Of a stretch of 55,498 bases of DNA, positions 17,002-24,988 are shown piece by piece. The DNA comes from a virus, in the IMG/VR virus record IMGVR_UViG_3300025889_000149, positions 1-55,498 of that record; one strand, written 5' to 3'. The stretch's first letter is position 1, and each line of letters starts with the position of its first letter. Position numbers and translations under genes: made by a program. The notes beneath the pieces were generated by a model. The model did not search any database. It worked only from the letters and a program-made list of their open reading frames with translations, and had not been told where the DNA came from.

Positions 17002-17033
17002 GATTAGTAAGTAAATTTATAACATAAAAGTGT

Positions 17034-17276
17034 ATGGTATTCATTATGGTTACTACCACGTTTAAAGTTATAGGAAATGATAGAGGTAATTACTATCATA
17101 ACAGCACTAGAGTAATAATATACCTACAAAACCATGAATGTATAGAAGATATTTACAAAACTATCACTCATGAAATGATTCATCATTGTATCAACGAAGC
17201 TGGAGAAGAGATGGATGATGATCAAGAAGAGGGATTAATTTTTGCCATTCAATGGGCTGAAGAAACATTAATTTGA
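17034..17276 (+). CDS. Mini zinc metallopeptidase-like protein
   Basis: An 80-residue protein carrying THEMIHHCI, an HExxH zinc motif, with acidic residues downstream (EAGEEMDDD) that could supply a third ligand. It resembles the smallest SprT- or IrrE-like zincins. The start could be 17034 or the ATG at 17046. Its end overlaps the convergent cyclotransferase gene by 28 bases. Substrate unknown. Confidence 0.6.
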   Translation: MVFIMVTTTFKVIGNDRGNYYHNSTRVIIYLQNHECIEDIYKTITHEMIHHCINEAGEEMDDDQEEGLIFAIQWAEETLI

Positions 17277-17569
17277 TAATTTTTATCAACATATACCAAC
17301 GATGGCTTATTATCATCTAATAATACAGTATGTTTTTCATATAATTGAGTTTCATATCTATCTAATGCTTCTAAATCTTGTTCAGAGACTTCGAACCAAC
17401 CACCCTCTACAACACTGTTTTTATTTTTCTTTATTGATGGGTATGGAAGTAAACTATGTTCTGTTATCTCGAATCCACTTAGTGTTATCATTGTTAATTT
17501 GGAATCTCTATCTAATACTCTGTATCTGAGAGAATCATTCAATAATGAACCATACACAAATATTCTCAT
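17249..17569 (-). CDS. Gamma-glutamylcyclotransferase-like protein
   Basis: A 106-residue GGCT/AIG2-like protein: it opens with MRIFVYGSLLND, the conserved YGSL substrate loop, and later has 'VEGGWFEVSEQDLEALDRYE' with the family's glycine pair and LDxYE motif. Enzymes of this fold release gamma-glutamyl groups as 5-oxoproline. It is the last gene of the operon that starts at 21187 (ATGA overlap with the gene before). That operon shares a promoter element with the amidoligase/amidotransferase operon, so it may act in the same peptide or amide chemistry. Confidence 0.8.
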   Translation of the reverse strand: MRIFVYGSLLNDSLRYRVLDRDSKLTMITLSGFEITEHSLLPYPSIKKNKNSVVEGGWFEVSEQDLEALDRYETQLYEKHTVLLDDNKPSLVYVDKNYQINVSSAH

Positions 17570-17772
17570 CGTTTATACACCATATATTTTACCCTAACAA
17601 GACCATTACAACACCCACATCTAAATCTTCCGAAATTTTTTTCTTTAATTAGGTCACTTTCTCCTATTCTTTTACCACAATCTTGACAATAGTGAAATCG
17701 ATCGGACTTTTTCTTCTGGAAAAAAGTACATTTTCCTTTGCACATCGTGTACAACTCATGTGTGTCTAGCAT
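17566..17772 (-). CDS. Double zinc-ribbon protein
   Basis: A 68-residue basic protein with C-x3-C, then CQDCG, then CGCC, ending in basic residues. The layout matches the proteins at 29282-29488 and 37374-37586, giving a three-member family in this genome. Small proteins of this pattern also occur in marine Nitrososphaerota. It overlaps the cyclotransferase start and follows the next gene by eight bases. Confidence 0.65.
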   Translation of the reverse strand: MLDTHELYTMCKGKCTFFQKKKSDRFHYCQDCGKRIGESDLIKEKNFGRFRCGCCNGLVRVKYMVYKR

Positions 17773-17780
17773 TTATGTAT

Positions 17781-18050
17781 TCAATACCAATTAATTCCCT
17801 TACAGTCATAACATGTAGTGCCAGCAAGAACTTCAACATTAGACATATATTTCTTGCATGTATCACACTCTGTATATTGTGGATTATGTTTAGTAGAATT
17901 TTCATTAACAATCTCAACTGCACGAAGATATTTCTTAAGTCTATCAACATCGTATTCTATTAATTCTTCTTTCTTTGATACGGACATTGGAATCCATATC
18001 CTTTCCTCGATGTTTATAATTCTTTTTACTATCTTATCTTTTTCATTCAT
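17781..18050 (-). CDS. Zinc-ribbon protein
   Basis: An 89-residue protein with a helical N-terminal half and a C-terminal ribbon CDTCKKYMSN ... CYDCKG. Its start overlaps the VWA gene stop (ATGA). It may be an adaptor for the VWA/AAA pair; that is inference from position. Confidence 0.6.
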   Translation of the reverse strand: MNEKDKIVKRIINIEERIWIPMSVSKKEELIEYDVDRLKKYLRAVEIVNENSTKHNPQYTECDTCKKYMSNVEVLAGTTCYDCKGINWY

Positions 18051-19705
18051 CGTGTGTTTCTGATTACTAATTTTCTAAACTCTTTAATAATCTTTTCTTC
18101 AGCACCATTCATGTCTGAGAACTCAAAGTATCTACTCTTACCGAATATCTTATTCATCAATACTCTTGGACTGTATCTAAGTATTCTCCTAGATGTTAAC
18201 ATGATACACATCACATGAGGATTATTTCGTCTCACTTTAAGTAATGATTTCTTTGTCAATGATACCATCTGCATATCACTAAGTTTGTATTTCTTACTTC
18301 TATATTCTGGCTTACCATCTGTCAACATGATTAAGAGTTTCTTTCTACCTTTCATCTTGTTTAACTGCATTGAAGAGTATTCAAGTGCTAAATGTGTAGG
18401 TGTTAAACCATATCCAGTTTTGAATGTAATGTATTTACAATCTTCGTATGACTTTATCTCTGTAATACCTACATCTCCCATACTATTAGACCCCCATACA
18501 TTAGCCCTTAACTCAATACCTTTTTGGTTACTCAATCCTTTGAATAAACTTGCGACAAAGTTTCTGGCTTTCTCCATGTTGTTATCAAAGTTAACCATAG
18601 ATCCAGACCCATCAATAGATATGACAATAGATACACCCTTATCTATCTTATCAGTTAACATTACCTCAGTCCTATCCTTACCATTTACTTTGTTATCTAT
18701 GTATTGTTCTACATCTACTTCATAGCCATCATGACTATGTTTAACAGTCTTCAACTCATGTATCTTTGTTAGGAATTTTCTGATTCCAATTTCAATCTTT
18801 GGATTTACTGTGACAGTATCTTTACCTCTGCGTATCATGGTAAACTTTCTGTTAAGTTGTGGTTTTTCACTGTTCGCTTTCTCTGCTATTGTCTCTGCTA
18901 TATTATCTATAACATCGTTATACTCTGATCTGTCTTCTTTTAATGATTCTTCTAGTTCTATTTCCTCAGTCAATTCTTCTTTTTTCTCTATGTCTTTAAT
19001 CATTTCCTCATCAATATCTGATAACGGAGATGATGAACTACTATTAATATCAGGTATATCAGGTCTAGGCTGTCCTCTCTTCTCTACATTTCTATTCTTA
19101 TACCATTCTTCAATGTATGGTTTCAAATAGTTTAATATCTTGACAGTACCAAACTTACCAGTACCAACAACAATACCCAATGCATAAGAATATACATCTG
19201 CATATTCGCTAGTTACCAAGTCGTCTCTGTAAAATCTCTGTCTTAAAAGTATACCATCAGGTTGATTAGTGTCATCTATTCTCATTCCCTTTCCTAGTTT
19301 TTTTCTAGTAGAAACAAATCTAGATTCATTTGCTCTCCATATATCAGCTACAAAAGCCTCAATACGTTGATCTTCAATTATATTAAAACAAGACCAGTAT
19401 ACACCTTTAAGGAATGGATCTTCAGTCCACTTTGCTATCATATCTTTTACTGGTGTGAATAAAGATTCCCCAAGTATGTGACCACACTCATGTGATAACG
19501 CTGTTATACGTGATATGTTTTTCTGAGCAGGGTTTGATATGTTCATTTGATAAGAGTTAATACCATCTCTAGTACCATTCCATGCGACAAAATTATCTCC
19601 ACTAAAGTTTGTAAGGTTAACCTTACAATCCTTAGCGTACTCTACAATGTCTACAACATTTCTAAAGTATTCACTGTCTGATAATATCTCTCTGTTACGA
19701 GCCAT
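18047..19705 (-). CDS. VWA-domain protein with metallopeptidase-like N-terminus (CobT/DUF2201-like)
   Basis: A 552-residue protein in three parts. Residues 1-200 contain SHECGHILGE (HExxH, His72-His76) followed by NIIEDQRIE, as in the metallopeptidase-like domain that accompanies some VWA proteins. Residues 210-290 are an acidic, disordered linker. Residues 355-552 are a von Willebrand A domain with a MIDAS site DGSGS (Asp365, Ser367, Ser369). MoxR-type AAA ATPases work with VWA partners to remodel or load metals into protein complexes, and the ATPase lies directly upstream. CobS/CobT-like pairs are frequent in large phages, with unknown targets. Confidence 0.8.
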   Translation of the reverse strand: MARNREILSDSEYFRNVVDIVEYAKDCKVNLTNFSGDNFVAWNGTRDGINSYQMNISNPAQKNISRITALSHECGHILGESLFTPVKDMIAKWTEDPFLKGVYWSCFNIIEDQRIEAFVADIWRANESRFVSTRKKLGKGMRIDDTNQPDGILLRQRFYRDDLVTSEYADVYSYALGIVVGTGKFGTVKILNYLKPYIEEWYKNRNVEKRGQPRPDIPDINSSSSSPLSDIDEEMIKDIEKKEELTEEIELEESLKEDRSEYNDVIDNIAETIAEKANSEKPQLNRKFTMIRRGKDTVTVNPKIEIGIRKFLTKIHELKTVKHSHDGYEVDVEQYIDNKVNGKDRTEVMLTDKIDKGVSIVISIDGSGSMVNFDNNMEKARNFVASLFKGLSNQKGIELRANVWGSNSMGDVGITEIKSYEDCKYITFKTGYGLTPTHLALEYSSMQLNKMKGRKKLLIMLTDGKPEYRSKKYKLSDMQMVSLTKKSLLKVRRNNPHVMCIMLTSRRILRYSPRVLMNKIFGKSRYFEFSDMNGAEEKIIKEFRKLVIRNTR

Positions 19706-20614
19706 CTATTTCACATTAGTTCCAAATATCTCATTGATTCTAGCAGTGATTAGCTCACGCTCTTCAACCTCAGAGTATTTTGCGATGATTACTTGCTTCA
19801 AGGAATATGTCAGTGCCATTAATGGTTCTAACTCTTTGTGTAACATTCTGTAATACTCACAGAATTGGTCTATGTCTCTAGGAGATAATACATACTCAAC
19901 ATCGCCTTTCATTCTCAATGCGTGAGTTTCCTGAGCCAGTGTTAACAATGGTCTCTTTATTGTATTCTCTTCAACACCATCCCAATCGATGATATTCTCT
20001 AGTTGTTTACTTGTTGGGTATGTAAGTATGTCTCCAATCATTCTACTTCTCAAGTCTTCTGTCAATGAGTTTACACCTGAGTATGTAATAGGATTCATAG
20101 TACCAACTATAACAAGTCTACATCCCTCATTAAGTTTGTAGATTTTATTATTTGCTACTACTGATCTTCTCTTATCGAATGGTCTGTTCAATAACTTCAT
20201 TATGTCATGCTGATTAGCATTTAGTTCATCAAGGTATAGAACACATACACCATACTTATTTGCAACTTCATAGGAAATAGGTAATACACCTAACTCAAAG
20301 AATGATCCATCATCATTTATCTGAGTCCTACCCAGTAAGTCTCCCTTGTTAGTGTTTGAACTACAAGAAAACTCTACCAATGGATAGCCTAACTTTCTGC
20401 ATAGAGTATAGACTAACAGTGTTTTACCAACACCCTTGTCTCCCTCTATCAAGTATGGCATAGTACCATATTTGAATGTGAGCTCGAGTAACTTCATCTC
20501 GTCTCCAACTGGAATGTACTCTCCCCAATTAGCCAAGTTCTTTGGATCGTATTGGTCAAAGTCTATCTCTGCGTTTGGTACGCAGATTTTTTTATTTTTG
20601 TTTACATCAGTCAT
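19706..20614 (-). CDS. MoxR/CobS-type AAA+ ATPase
   Basis: A 302-residue AAA+ protein with Walker A GDKGVGKT (58-65), Walker B LYLDE (Asp129, Glu130), sensor 1 in VIVGTMNP and arginine finger in LRSRM. The ATG at 20614 is preferred: longer readings run into the stop of the preceding gene at 20620. It is adjacent to the VWA protein, the standard MoxR partner. It probably remodels a protein substrate; the target is unknown. Confidence 0.88.
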   Translation of the reverse strand: MTDVNKNKKICVPNAEIDFDQYDPKNLANWGEYIPVGDEMKLLELTFKYGTMPYLIEGDKGVGKTLLVYTLCRKLGYPLVEFSCSSNTNKGDLLGRTQINDDGSFFELGVLPISYEVANKYGVCVLYLDELNANQHDIMKLLNRPFDKRRSVVANNKIYKLNEGCRLVIVGTMNPITYSGVNSLTEDLRSRMIGDILTYPTSKQLENIIDWDGVEENTIKRPLLTLAQETHALRMKGDVEYVLSPRDIDQFCEYYRMLHKELEPLMALTYSLKQVIIAKYSEVEERELITARINEIFGTNVK

Positions 20615-20619
20615 TATAA

Positions 20620-20922
20620 TTATTCCTCGTGATAATCCCACCAGCTTCCCTCAGCCCATCCCATACATTCACACTGTTGACGTATACCATTATGGTCTGT
20701 ATATGCAACTGCATCACATGCATGAGCAACTTCTCCATTAGCATCATATTCAATCTGATTATATTCAAAATCTCCCTCTTCATTTAAAGGTTTACTTGTG
20801 TCACGAATTTCTAATTCTTTATCAGTTTCGTAATGCATATCCCAAGTGTGTCCACATCTGGCACACTTTGGATTATAACCATCACACATACTGTCTGTTA
20901 CACCACATGGTAGACTACTCAT
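20620..20922 (-). CDS. Zinc-binding protein of unknown role
   Basis: A 100-residue acidic protein with CARCGHTWDMH near the start and C ... C-x-C-x-GW near the end (CECMGW). It resembles a longer version of the 48-residue protein at 1563-1709. Its start overlaps the previous stop (ATGA) and it ends six bases before the MoxR start, so it belongs to that operon. Confidence 0.6.
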   Translation of the reverse strand: MSSLPCGVTDSMCDGYNPKCARCGHTWDMHYETDKELEIRDTSKPLNEEGDFEYNQIEYDANGEVAHACDAVAYTDHNGIRQQCECMGWAEGSWWDYHEE

Positions 20923-21044
20923 CTTGATCTGTTCCTCTGTATATTCATACAGTTATCAATACCATTTAGTTCACACTCAGCACACTTACGTGTTTCTTTG
21001 AAGTAATGCTCGAATGACTGTCGGCATGTTCTACATTTTGACAT
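20919..21044 (-). CDS. Small zinc ribbon (41 aa)
   Basis: A 41-codon frame with CRTCRQSF and CAECE knuckles 14 residues apart. The start overlaps the stop of the gene before it (TGATG) and the stop overlaps the next start (ATGA), so it is translated as part of the chain. Confidence 0.6.
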   Translation of the reverse strand: MSKCRTCRQSFEHYFKETRKCAECELNGIDNCMNIQRNRSR

Positions 21045-21187
21045 CAATCTAAATCGTACCTCATTTCCATATAGCTTGGTTCTGGACTGTATACTTCTGC
21101 ATTAGTTTCCTCTGCATATTCATCGAGCCAGTCCTTAAAAAAACGCACGATGAAATTATTCCAAATGAATAACTTTACATGATTCAT
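21044..21187 (-). CDS. First gene of the MoxR-VWA operon (47 aa)
   Basis: A 47-codon frame, amphipathic at its start ('HVKLFIWNNFIVRFFKDWL') and acidic at its end. The start is fixed by the 21-bp viral promoter element, whose TATA end at 21209 is 22 bases away. The helix might sit on a membrane. Unknown function. Confidence 0.6.
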   Translation of the reverse strand: MNHVKLFIWNNFIVRFFKDWLDEYAEETNAEVYSPEPSYMEMRYDLD

Positions 21188-21208
21188 ATCTACTAATAGT
21201 CGTTAAGA

Positions 21209-21229
21209 TATATAAACATAGATTTGAAG
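21209..21229 (-). promoter_or_regulatory. Viral 21-bp promoter element, copy 1
   Basis: In gene orientation: CTTCAAAT, then TTATATA ending 22 bases before the ATG at 21187. It drives the operon running from 21187 to 17249 (47 aa, zinc ribbons, MoxR, VWA, cyclotransferase). Confidence 0.75.
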
Positions 21230-21240
21230 AAAAATAATAA

Positions 21241-21392
21241 AGTAGGTAGGCGTGCCTGTTCTTCAATGAGCCAGAGCCCATTCTGAAAACGCCTCGTTCG
21301 TAAGTTATGTATCTCTGTATTTTTTTTTTGGACTCATGCGTATGACCTGAGCCACTCTCGTCTTTTCGAGCACCTTGAGATCCTACTCTATA
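21241..21392 (-). ncRNA. Candidate structured RNA under the viral promoter
   Basis: A 21-bp promoter element at 21414-21434 predicts transcription from about 21392, yet no open frame follows; the only nearby ATG meets a stop after two codons. The predicted transcript is closed by a 6-bp stem, AGTAGG near its 5' end with CCTACT near its 3' end (plus-strand 21382-21387 and 21241-21246). It contains inner stems such as CTCG/CGAG, and a T-rich tract follows. The RNA and its length are predictions from sequence only. Confidence 0.45.
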
Positions 21393-21413
21393 CCATTACT
21401 ATTGTTCTTATGA

Positions 21414-21434
21414 TATTTAAACATATATTTGAAG
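21414..21434 (-). promoter_or_regulatory. Viral 21-bp promoter element, copy 2
   Basis: CTTCAAAT and a TTTAAATA box at the standard spacing. It is not followed by an open frame at the usual 22-23 bases and is assigned to the candidate RNA at 21241-21392. Confidence 0.6.
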
Positions 21435-21658
21435 CTTATGAATGATAGATTCATTCTGTTTTTTACTATTTTTTACTCTGATAATCAATGCATATAACGC
21501 TGTTGTAAAAACTATTTTTTTACTATTTTTTTACTATTTTTTTACTTTTTTTTACACTGGTTTTTTATTTTTTTCACTCGTGTACAACTCATGCACACAT
21601 GCATGCGTGACATCGACATTCTTATATACCCCTATCTGTTCCAGTCACGCAAAAAAAA
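21435..21658. other. T-rich intergenic stretch
   Basis: This 224-base gap holds long T-runs (plus strand), one CGTGTACA motif at 21579-21586 and one CTTATATACCCCTA motif at 21621-21634. The latter is flanked by GCGTGAC and GTCACGC, 7-bp inverted arms. No credible gene is seen; a plus-strand reading through it is a low-complexity artefact. Confidence 0.6.
21621..21634. repeat. CTTATATACCCCTA motif, isolated copy
   Basis: Exact copy of the 14-bp motif, here enclosed by the inverted arms GCGTGAC/GTCACGC. It lies after the end of the amidoligase operon rather than close to a promoter element. Confidence 0.7.
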
Positions 21659-22126
21659 TTAAAGCCAGACTGGTATGGATCTGTTAGTCCACTTGTGTAA
21701 GTGCTGTTTGTTTGTACGATAGTAAGTACGATAAGATTCTATAACGTCGTTATTAACTTTACATTCGTCTGGCATTGCACGAGCCCATCGAGTCAAACCA
21801 ATGTCAGGTATGTCAGGCTCAGGTAATGACATGACAACATCATAAGACTTGTGATTGTTGTATTTGTTATATCTATACTTGTATTCATTATTCAATGCAA
21901 TTACCAAGTCACGTAACCAACGCCAGTTAGATAAAGAATCACGTAACCATCTATTACATGGATGGTTAACGTGTGACTTCTTGTATGGTATAACACCGTT
22001 ATAGCCAGTCTCATGTAAACAAGTGCAAAGCATTTGAGCAGACTCTAGTATCATCTTAACCACATGTCTGTCACAATGTGCACGAGCACATGCATCTATG
22101 TCATTATCTAAAACAAAAATGTTCAT
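21659..22126 (-). CDS. Conserved phage protein of the 'NIFVLD...CDRHVVKM' type
   Basis: A 155-residue protein that starts MNIFVLDNDIDACARAHCD and continues RHVVKMILESAQMLCT, then 'HVNHPCNRWLRDS' and a C-terminal 'YRTYYRTNK ... W'. The same pattern is common in marine phage proteins of unestablished function. Conserved His, Cys and Asp residues suggest an enzyme. It is the last gene of the amidoligase operon and overlaps the gene before by four bases. Confidence 0.65.
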   Translation of the reverse strand: MNIFVLDNDIDACARAHCDRHVVKMILESAQMLCTCLHETGYNGVIPYKKSHVNHPCNRWLRDSLSNWRWLRDLVIALNNEYKYRYNKYNNHKSYDVVMSLPEPDIPDIGLTRWARAMPDECKVNNDVIESYRTYYRTNKQHLHKWTNRSIPVWL

Positions 22127-22437
22127 AGTAATTGATACGCTTTTCTCATACTTAAGCCTAACTTTGAAGCGTATCTAATATACTCTGATACATTAGAGAG
22201 ACTATGCCCTTGCTCTAACATGAGCCAAATCACACGAGCTAAGTATCTATTGTTGACCCCCGAAGTCTTCAATACTTTCTCAGTGCTTACTCTAGTAAAA
22301 CTAGAGGGAAGAGCAAGGACATGCTCTGAAGTTATGTAACCTAGCACATGAGCCAGAGCTAGGTAAGGACACTGATAACTGTATACTATTGTATCAGCCT
22401 CATCCAGTGCATTAGTGATATATTCTATGTCATTCAT
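22123..22437 (-). CDS. Unknown helical protein
   Basis: A 104-residue all-helical protein with no recognised family. It overlaps both neighbours (eight and four bases), so it is co-translated in the amidoligase operon. Confidence 0.6.
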   Translation of the reverse strand: MNDIEYITNALDEADTIVYSYQCPYLALAHVLGYITSEHVLALPSSFTRVSTEKVLKTSGVNNRYLARVIWLMLEQGHSLSNVSEYIRYASKLGLSMRKAYQLL

Positions 22438-22603
22438 TTTGTCTTTTCTCCATTACTTCTTTAACATGTCGACATGTATGTCTATACTTGTAACCAATAC
22501 AGTCACATGATATAACACCGTTATCAATAGAGACAAAGTGTGAAGACTCTGGATTACTCCTAGAGTCACACTGGAATAGAGTTTCAGATAGTTGCTGTAT
22601 CAT
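22430..22603 (-). CDS. SWIM zinc-finger protein (57 aa)
   Basis: A 57-codon frame with the SWIM signature C-x-C-x8-C-x-H: Cys33, Cys35, Cys44 and His46 in 'ISCDCIGYKYRHTCRHV'. SWIM domains bind DNA or proteins and are known in archaeal recombination mediators and other complexes. Both ends overlap neighbours (ATGA with the gene before). It may be a nucleic-acid or protein adaptor in this operon. Confidence 0.7.
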   Translation of the reverse strand: MIQQLSETLFQCDSRSNPESSHFVSIDNGVISCDCIGYKYRHTCRHVKEVMEKRQNE

Positions 22604-22902
22604 ATCCTAAAGTCCTTTTCCTTGTCTTTAAGTATCTTAAACCCAGTGACTTCTTGTGCATCCTCAAGCAAGGCATAGAATACGTCACTGTATTCTCTAA
22701 CTGCCATCTTGTCAAGGATTTTGTATTCCATGATTACAATGCCACACAAGTCAGACCATCCAACCTTTCTATTCATACGTCTTAATATGTCACTGGTACG
22801 TTTGGACAACATGATACCATCCTCAGTTTTTTTGACACGCTTTAATATGCCGATAGAAATCATCTCATCGATGATAACGTGTAGCTTCTTAGAGTCTACC
22901 AT
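22600..22902 (-). CDS. Winged-helix-like protein
   Basis: A 100-residue protein whose first 50 residues look like a winged helix ('LHVIIDEMISIGILKRVKK', then 'MLSKRTSDILRRM'). The ATG follows the amidotransferase stop with no gap. It could be a regulator of this operon or a structural adaptor; the call is weak. Confidence 0.55.
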   Translation of the reverse strand: MVDSKKLHVIIDEMISIGILKRVKKTEDGIMLSKRTSDILRRMNRKVGWSDLCGIVIMEYKILDKMAVREYSDVFYALLEDAQEVTGFKILKDKEKDFRI

Positions 22903-23697
22903 TTATACCATCTCCCAACTTCTATCATCATCACTGTCTAACGTGGATTGACCTTTCTTAAGTTTGTCATAAAACTTAGAATACCATTCCATATCCGATA
23001 GTACCTCGTCTTCTTCGTCTTGATTTTCGATTGTGATTGTGTCTCCCATGTATTCGTCTTCTTGTGACCATGCTGTTTGAAACCACATGTTTTCGTCGTT
23101 TTTTTTGAATGTTTTCTTACTGTCATTACTGGATTTAACAAAGTAGTTATTACTACATTTGTTACCATCGACAGTGACCCATCCATCTCCGAAACGTCTG
23201 ATACCATTGATGTCTAACACTGTTATTTTGTTACGACCCTCAATTAGATTGAGTATGTTCTCTCCATAAGCATCGGCTAATGTAGCCATGCATCTAGAGT
23301 CAGACCAATCAGCACCATCTCCCAACTGAATCTTACCAGCTAATACACCTTGAGCTAACCACTCACGCCAGTCAGACCATGTACCATTATGAAACAGAAC
23401 CTTATCAGTTTCTCCCTCAAGTGTCAATGGCACACCAGTTTCCACTGGAAATGGATGGCATAGTTGATGGTTTACATTACCAACCGATGCGATTCTAAAG
23501 TGGATGATAGCAGGTAGTTTTACAACACCGTTATCAATCAAGGCTTGGATAGTAGTTGCATCTACACCTTTACGATAAGATACAGTACCTTTCTCATTGA
23601 GCCATGCTATACCAGCACCATGAGAGTTTAGAGCCTCAGCATCTCTCATAGTCTCGTATGTTGGGAACTTGTCGTCACAAGAAATGATTACACACAT
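22903..23697 (-). CDS. Class II glutamine amidotransferase
   Basis: A 264-residue Ntn-type amidotransferase. Cys2 follows the initiator Met and would be the nucleophile. Further motifs are NSHGAGIAW, IHFRIAS (66-71), HPFPV (81-85) and FHNGTW (102-107), all typical of the class II glutaminase domain that frees ammonia from glutamine. No synthetase domain is attached, so the ammonia must pass to a partner. The amidoligase gene directly upstream overlaps it by ten bases and is the obvious candidate. Confidence 0.85.
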   Translation of the reverse strand: MCVIISCDDKFPTYETMRDAEALNSHGAGIAWLNEKGTVSYRKGVDATTIQALIDNGVVKLPAIIHFRIASVGNVNHQLCHPFPVETGVPLTLEGETDKVLFHNGTWSDWREWLAQGVLAGKIQLGDGADWSDSRCMATLADAYGENILNLIEGRNKITVLDINGIRRFGDGWVTVDGNKCSNNYFVKSSNDSKKTFKKNDENMWFQTAWSQEDEYMGDTITIENQDEEDEVLSDMEWYSKFYDKLKKGQSTLDSDDDRSWEMV

Positions 23698-24875
23698 ATC
23701 TCACAACCCCCCTCGAATATTGGTTCGTCAGCATTGTCAGCTAGGTAAGTGTTTACGATGTCGTAAAACTCATGGATAGCAGACTTTGCTATTCGTGACT
23801 CGTTGAATGTTGGTAAGAGTCTAGACTCTAGTGTCTCATGTAGTTCGTAACAGTAGTTAAGCATACAGTATCTCTCAGAGATTCTACGTGATGCTCTGAA
23901 TTGTGCCATCGCTTTGAATGATTTTCTAGCATAGTATACATTACCAGCTAGTCTATTCCAGAAGCGTGAGCCCTCATTGATATTGTTACGCATAGCCCAC
24001 TCTTGGTAACGCTTTAGATAGTATCTAAAGAATCTAGGAGTCATAAGTTTACCATAGGCTAGCTTGTCTCCGTTTGTGGAAATATGCACATGTATGCCAC
24101 ATGAAGAGTCCATTCTGTCTGGATAATGTTTATCAATCCATTTGTCAATCTCGTCAATAGGTACTGCATCACTGTTAGTTTCTCCAGCAAAGGGATTACA
24201 GTCACAAGCATCCTCGTCACAATGACATGAGATGTCTCTTAAACTGTCATTAACAGAGCCATCCCTATACATGTCGTCAGTCTTGACACGCCATGCACCC
24301 TCAATCTCAACGCCAGTCAATGAGACACCGTTGATACTTTTTGATATAAGACCATCTTTGCTAATCTTATAACCATTCAAGGATTTCTTGACTTTTTTAA
24401 TACCAAAGTGCTTGGAAACAAAGAGCGTGTTGACTCTTATATTAGATGCACCGATGGCACTGGCATACATGTTAATGACACTTGTTAAGTAGTCAACCAA
24501 TGCACGCTGTAATGAATTTCTGTATTTGGTATACATAGTTTCAGGCACGACCATTTTATAGACACAATGCTGAATTCCACTAGCCATTGAGTAGGCACTG
24601 TATGGCAAATTTATTTTACCATCGTTACCATTTCTGAATAAGTTACCCATGTGACAAACATCCTCAACATTGACAGTCATATAACTGTAGGAATCGATAA
24701 GTGCTGTCTGTCTCACTTTCTCGATAACTGGTAGTGCCAATCTAAGGAATTCAGACTTAGTAATTAATTCTAAGCCAGCATTAGTACGCTCAATACTAAC
24801 AGAAAAATCAATGTCTATTGGTAAGACACCGTTAGTAAGACGTGATGCTTGTGTAAGCAATTCGATTTGACTCAT
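23688..24875 (-). CDS. Amidoligase (carboxylate-amine ligase, GS/GCS-like fold)
   Basis: A 395-residue protein with the amidoligase signature: GVEIE (188-192), DGS (205-207), GIHVH (260-264) and TLESRLLP (348-355). This set matches the glutamine-synthetase/gamma-glutamylcysteine-synthetase fold that joins a carboxylate to an amine using ATP. A cysteine cluster (217, 219, 224, 226) between the first two motif regions could bind metal and is unusual. The start at 24875 is chosen because the promoter's TATA end lies 23 bases upstream; a longer reading would run through the promoter. First gene of an operon with the amidotransferase. Confidence 0.75.
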   Translation of the reverse strand: MSQIELLTQASRLTNGVLPIDIDFSVSIERTNAGLELITKSEFLRLALPVIEKVRQTALIDSYSYMTVNVEDVCHMGNLFRNGNDGKINLPYSAYSMASGIQHCVYKMVVPETMYTKYRNSLQRALVDYLTSVINMYASAIGASNIRVNTLFVSKHFGIKKVKKSLNGYKISKDGLISKSINGVSLTGVEIEGAWRVKTDDMYRDGSVNDSLRDISCHCDEDACDCNPFAGETNSDAVPIDEIDKWIDKHYPDRMDSSCGIHVHISTNGDKLAYGKLMTPRFFRYYLKRYQEWAMRNNINEGSRFWNRLAGNVYYARKSFKAMAQFRASRRISERYCMLNYCYELHETLESRLLPTFNESRIAKSAIHEFYDIVNTYLADNADEPIFEGGCEICV

Positions 24876-24897
24876 GAAGTAGTAAACGTCGTTATCA

Positions 24898-24918
24898 TAT
24901 ATAAGTCGATATTTGAAG
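24898..24918 (-). promoter_or_regulatory. Viral 21-bp promoter element, copy 3
   Basis: CTTCAAAT plus ACTTATATA, TATA end 23 bases before the amidoligase ATG. It is base-for-base identical to the plus-strand copy at 27498-27518. Drives the operon 24875-21659. Confidence 0.75.
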
Positions 24919-24955
24919 ACCATTACACATACCAATTAGCCATACAATAGACAAT

Positions 24956-24988
24956 GATAAATACCCCTATCTCCCCTATAAACCCCTC
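24956..24988. repeat. Two degraded copies of the 14-bp motif
   Basis: Gataaataccccta at 24956-24969 and cctataaacccctc at 24975-24988 keep the A/T core followed by CCCC but have substitutions at the 5' end. They are the copies nearest the amidoligase promoter. Confidence 0.45.

Noticed and set aside
21241-21392. tRNA gene in the structured segment
   Set aside because: No acceptor stem of seven pairs, no T-loop and no anticodon arm at tRNA spacing can be drawn.
21442-21687. Plus-strand reading of 81 codons
   Set aside because: It consists mostly of Phe, Leu and Thr from T-runs, in a gap between minus-strand operons; it looks like low-complexity artefact.
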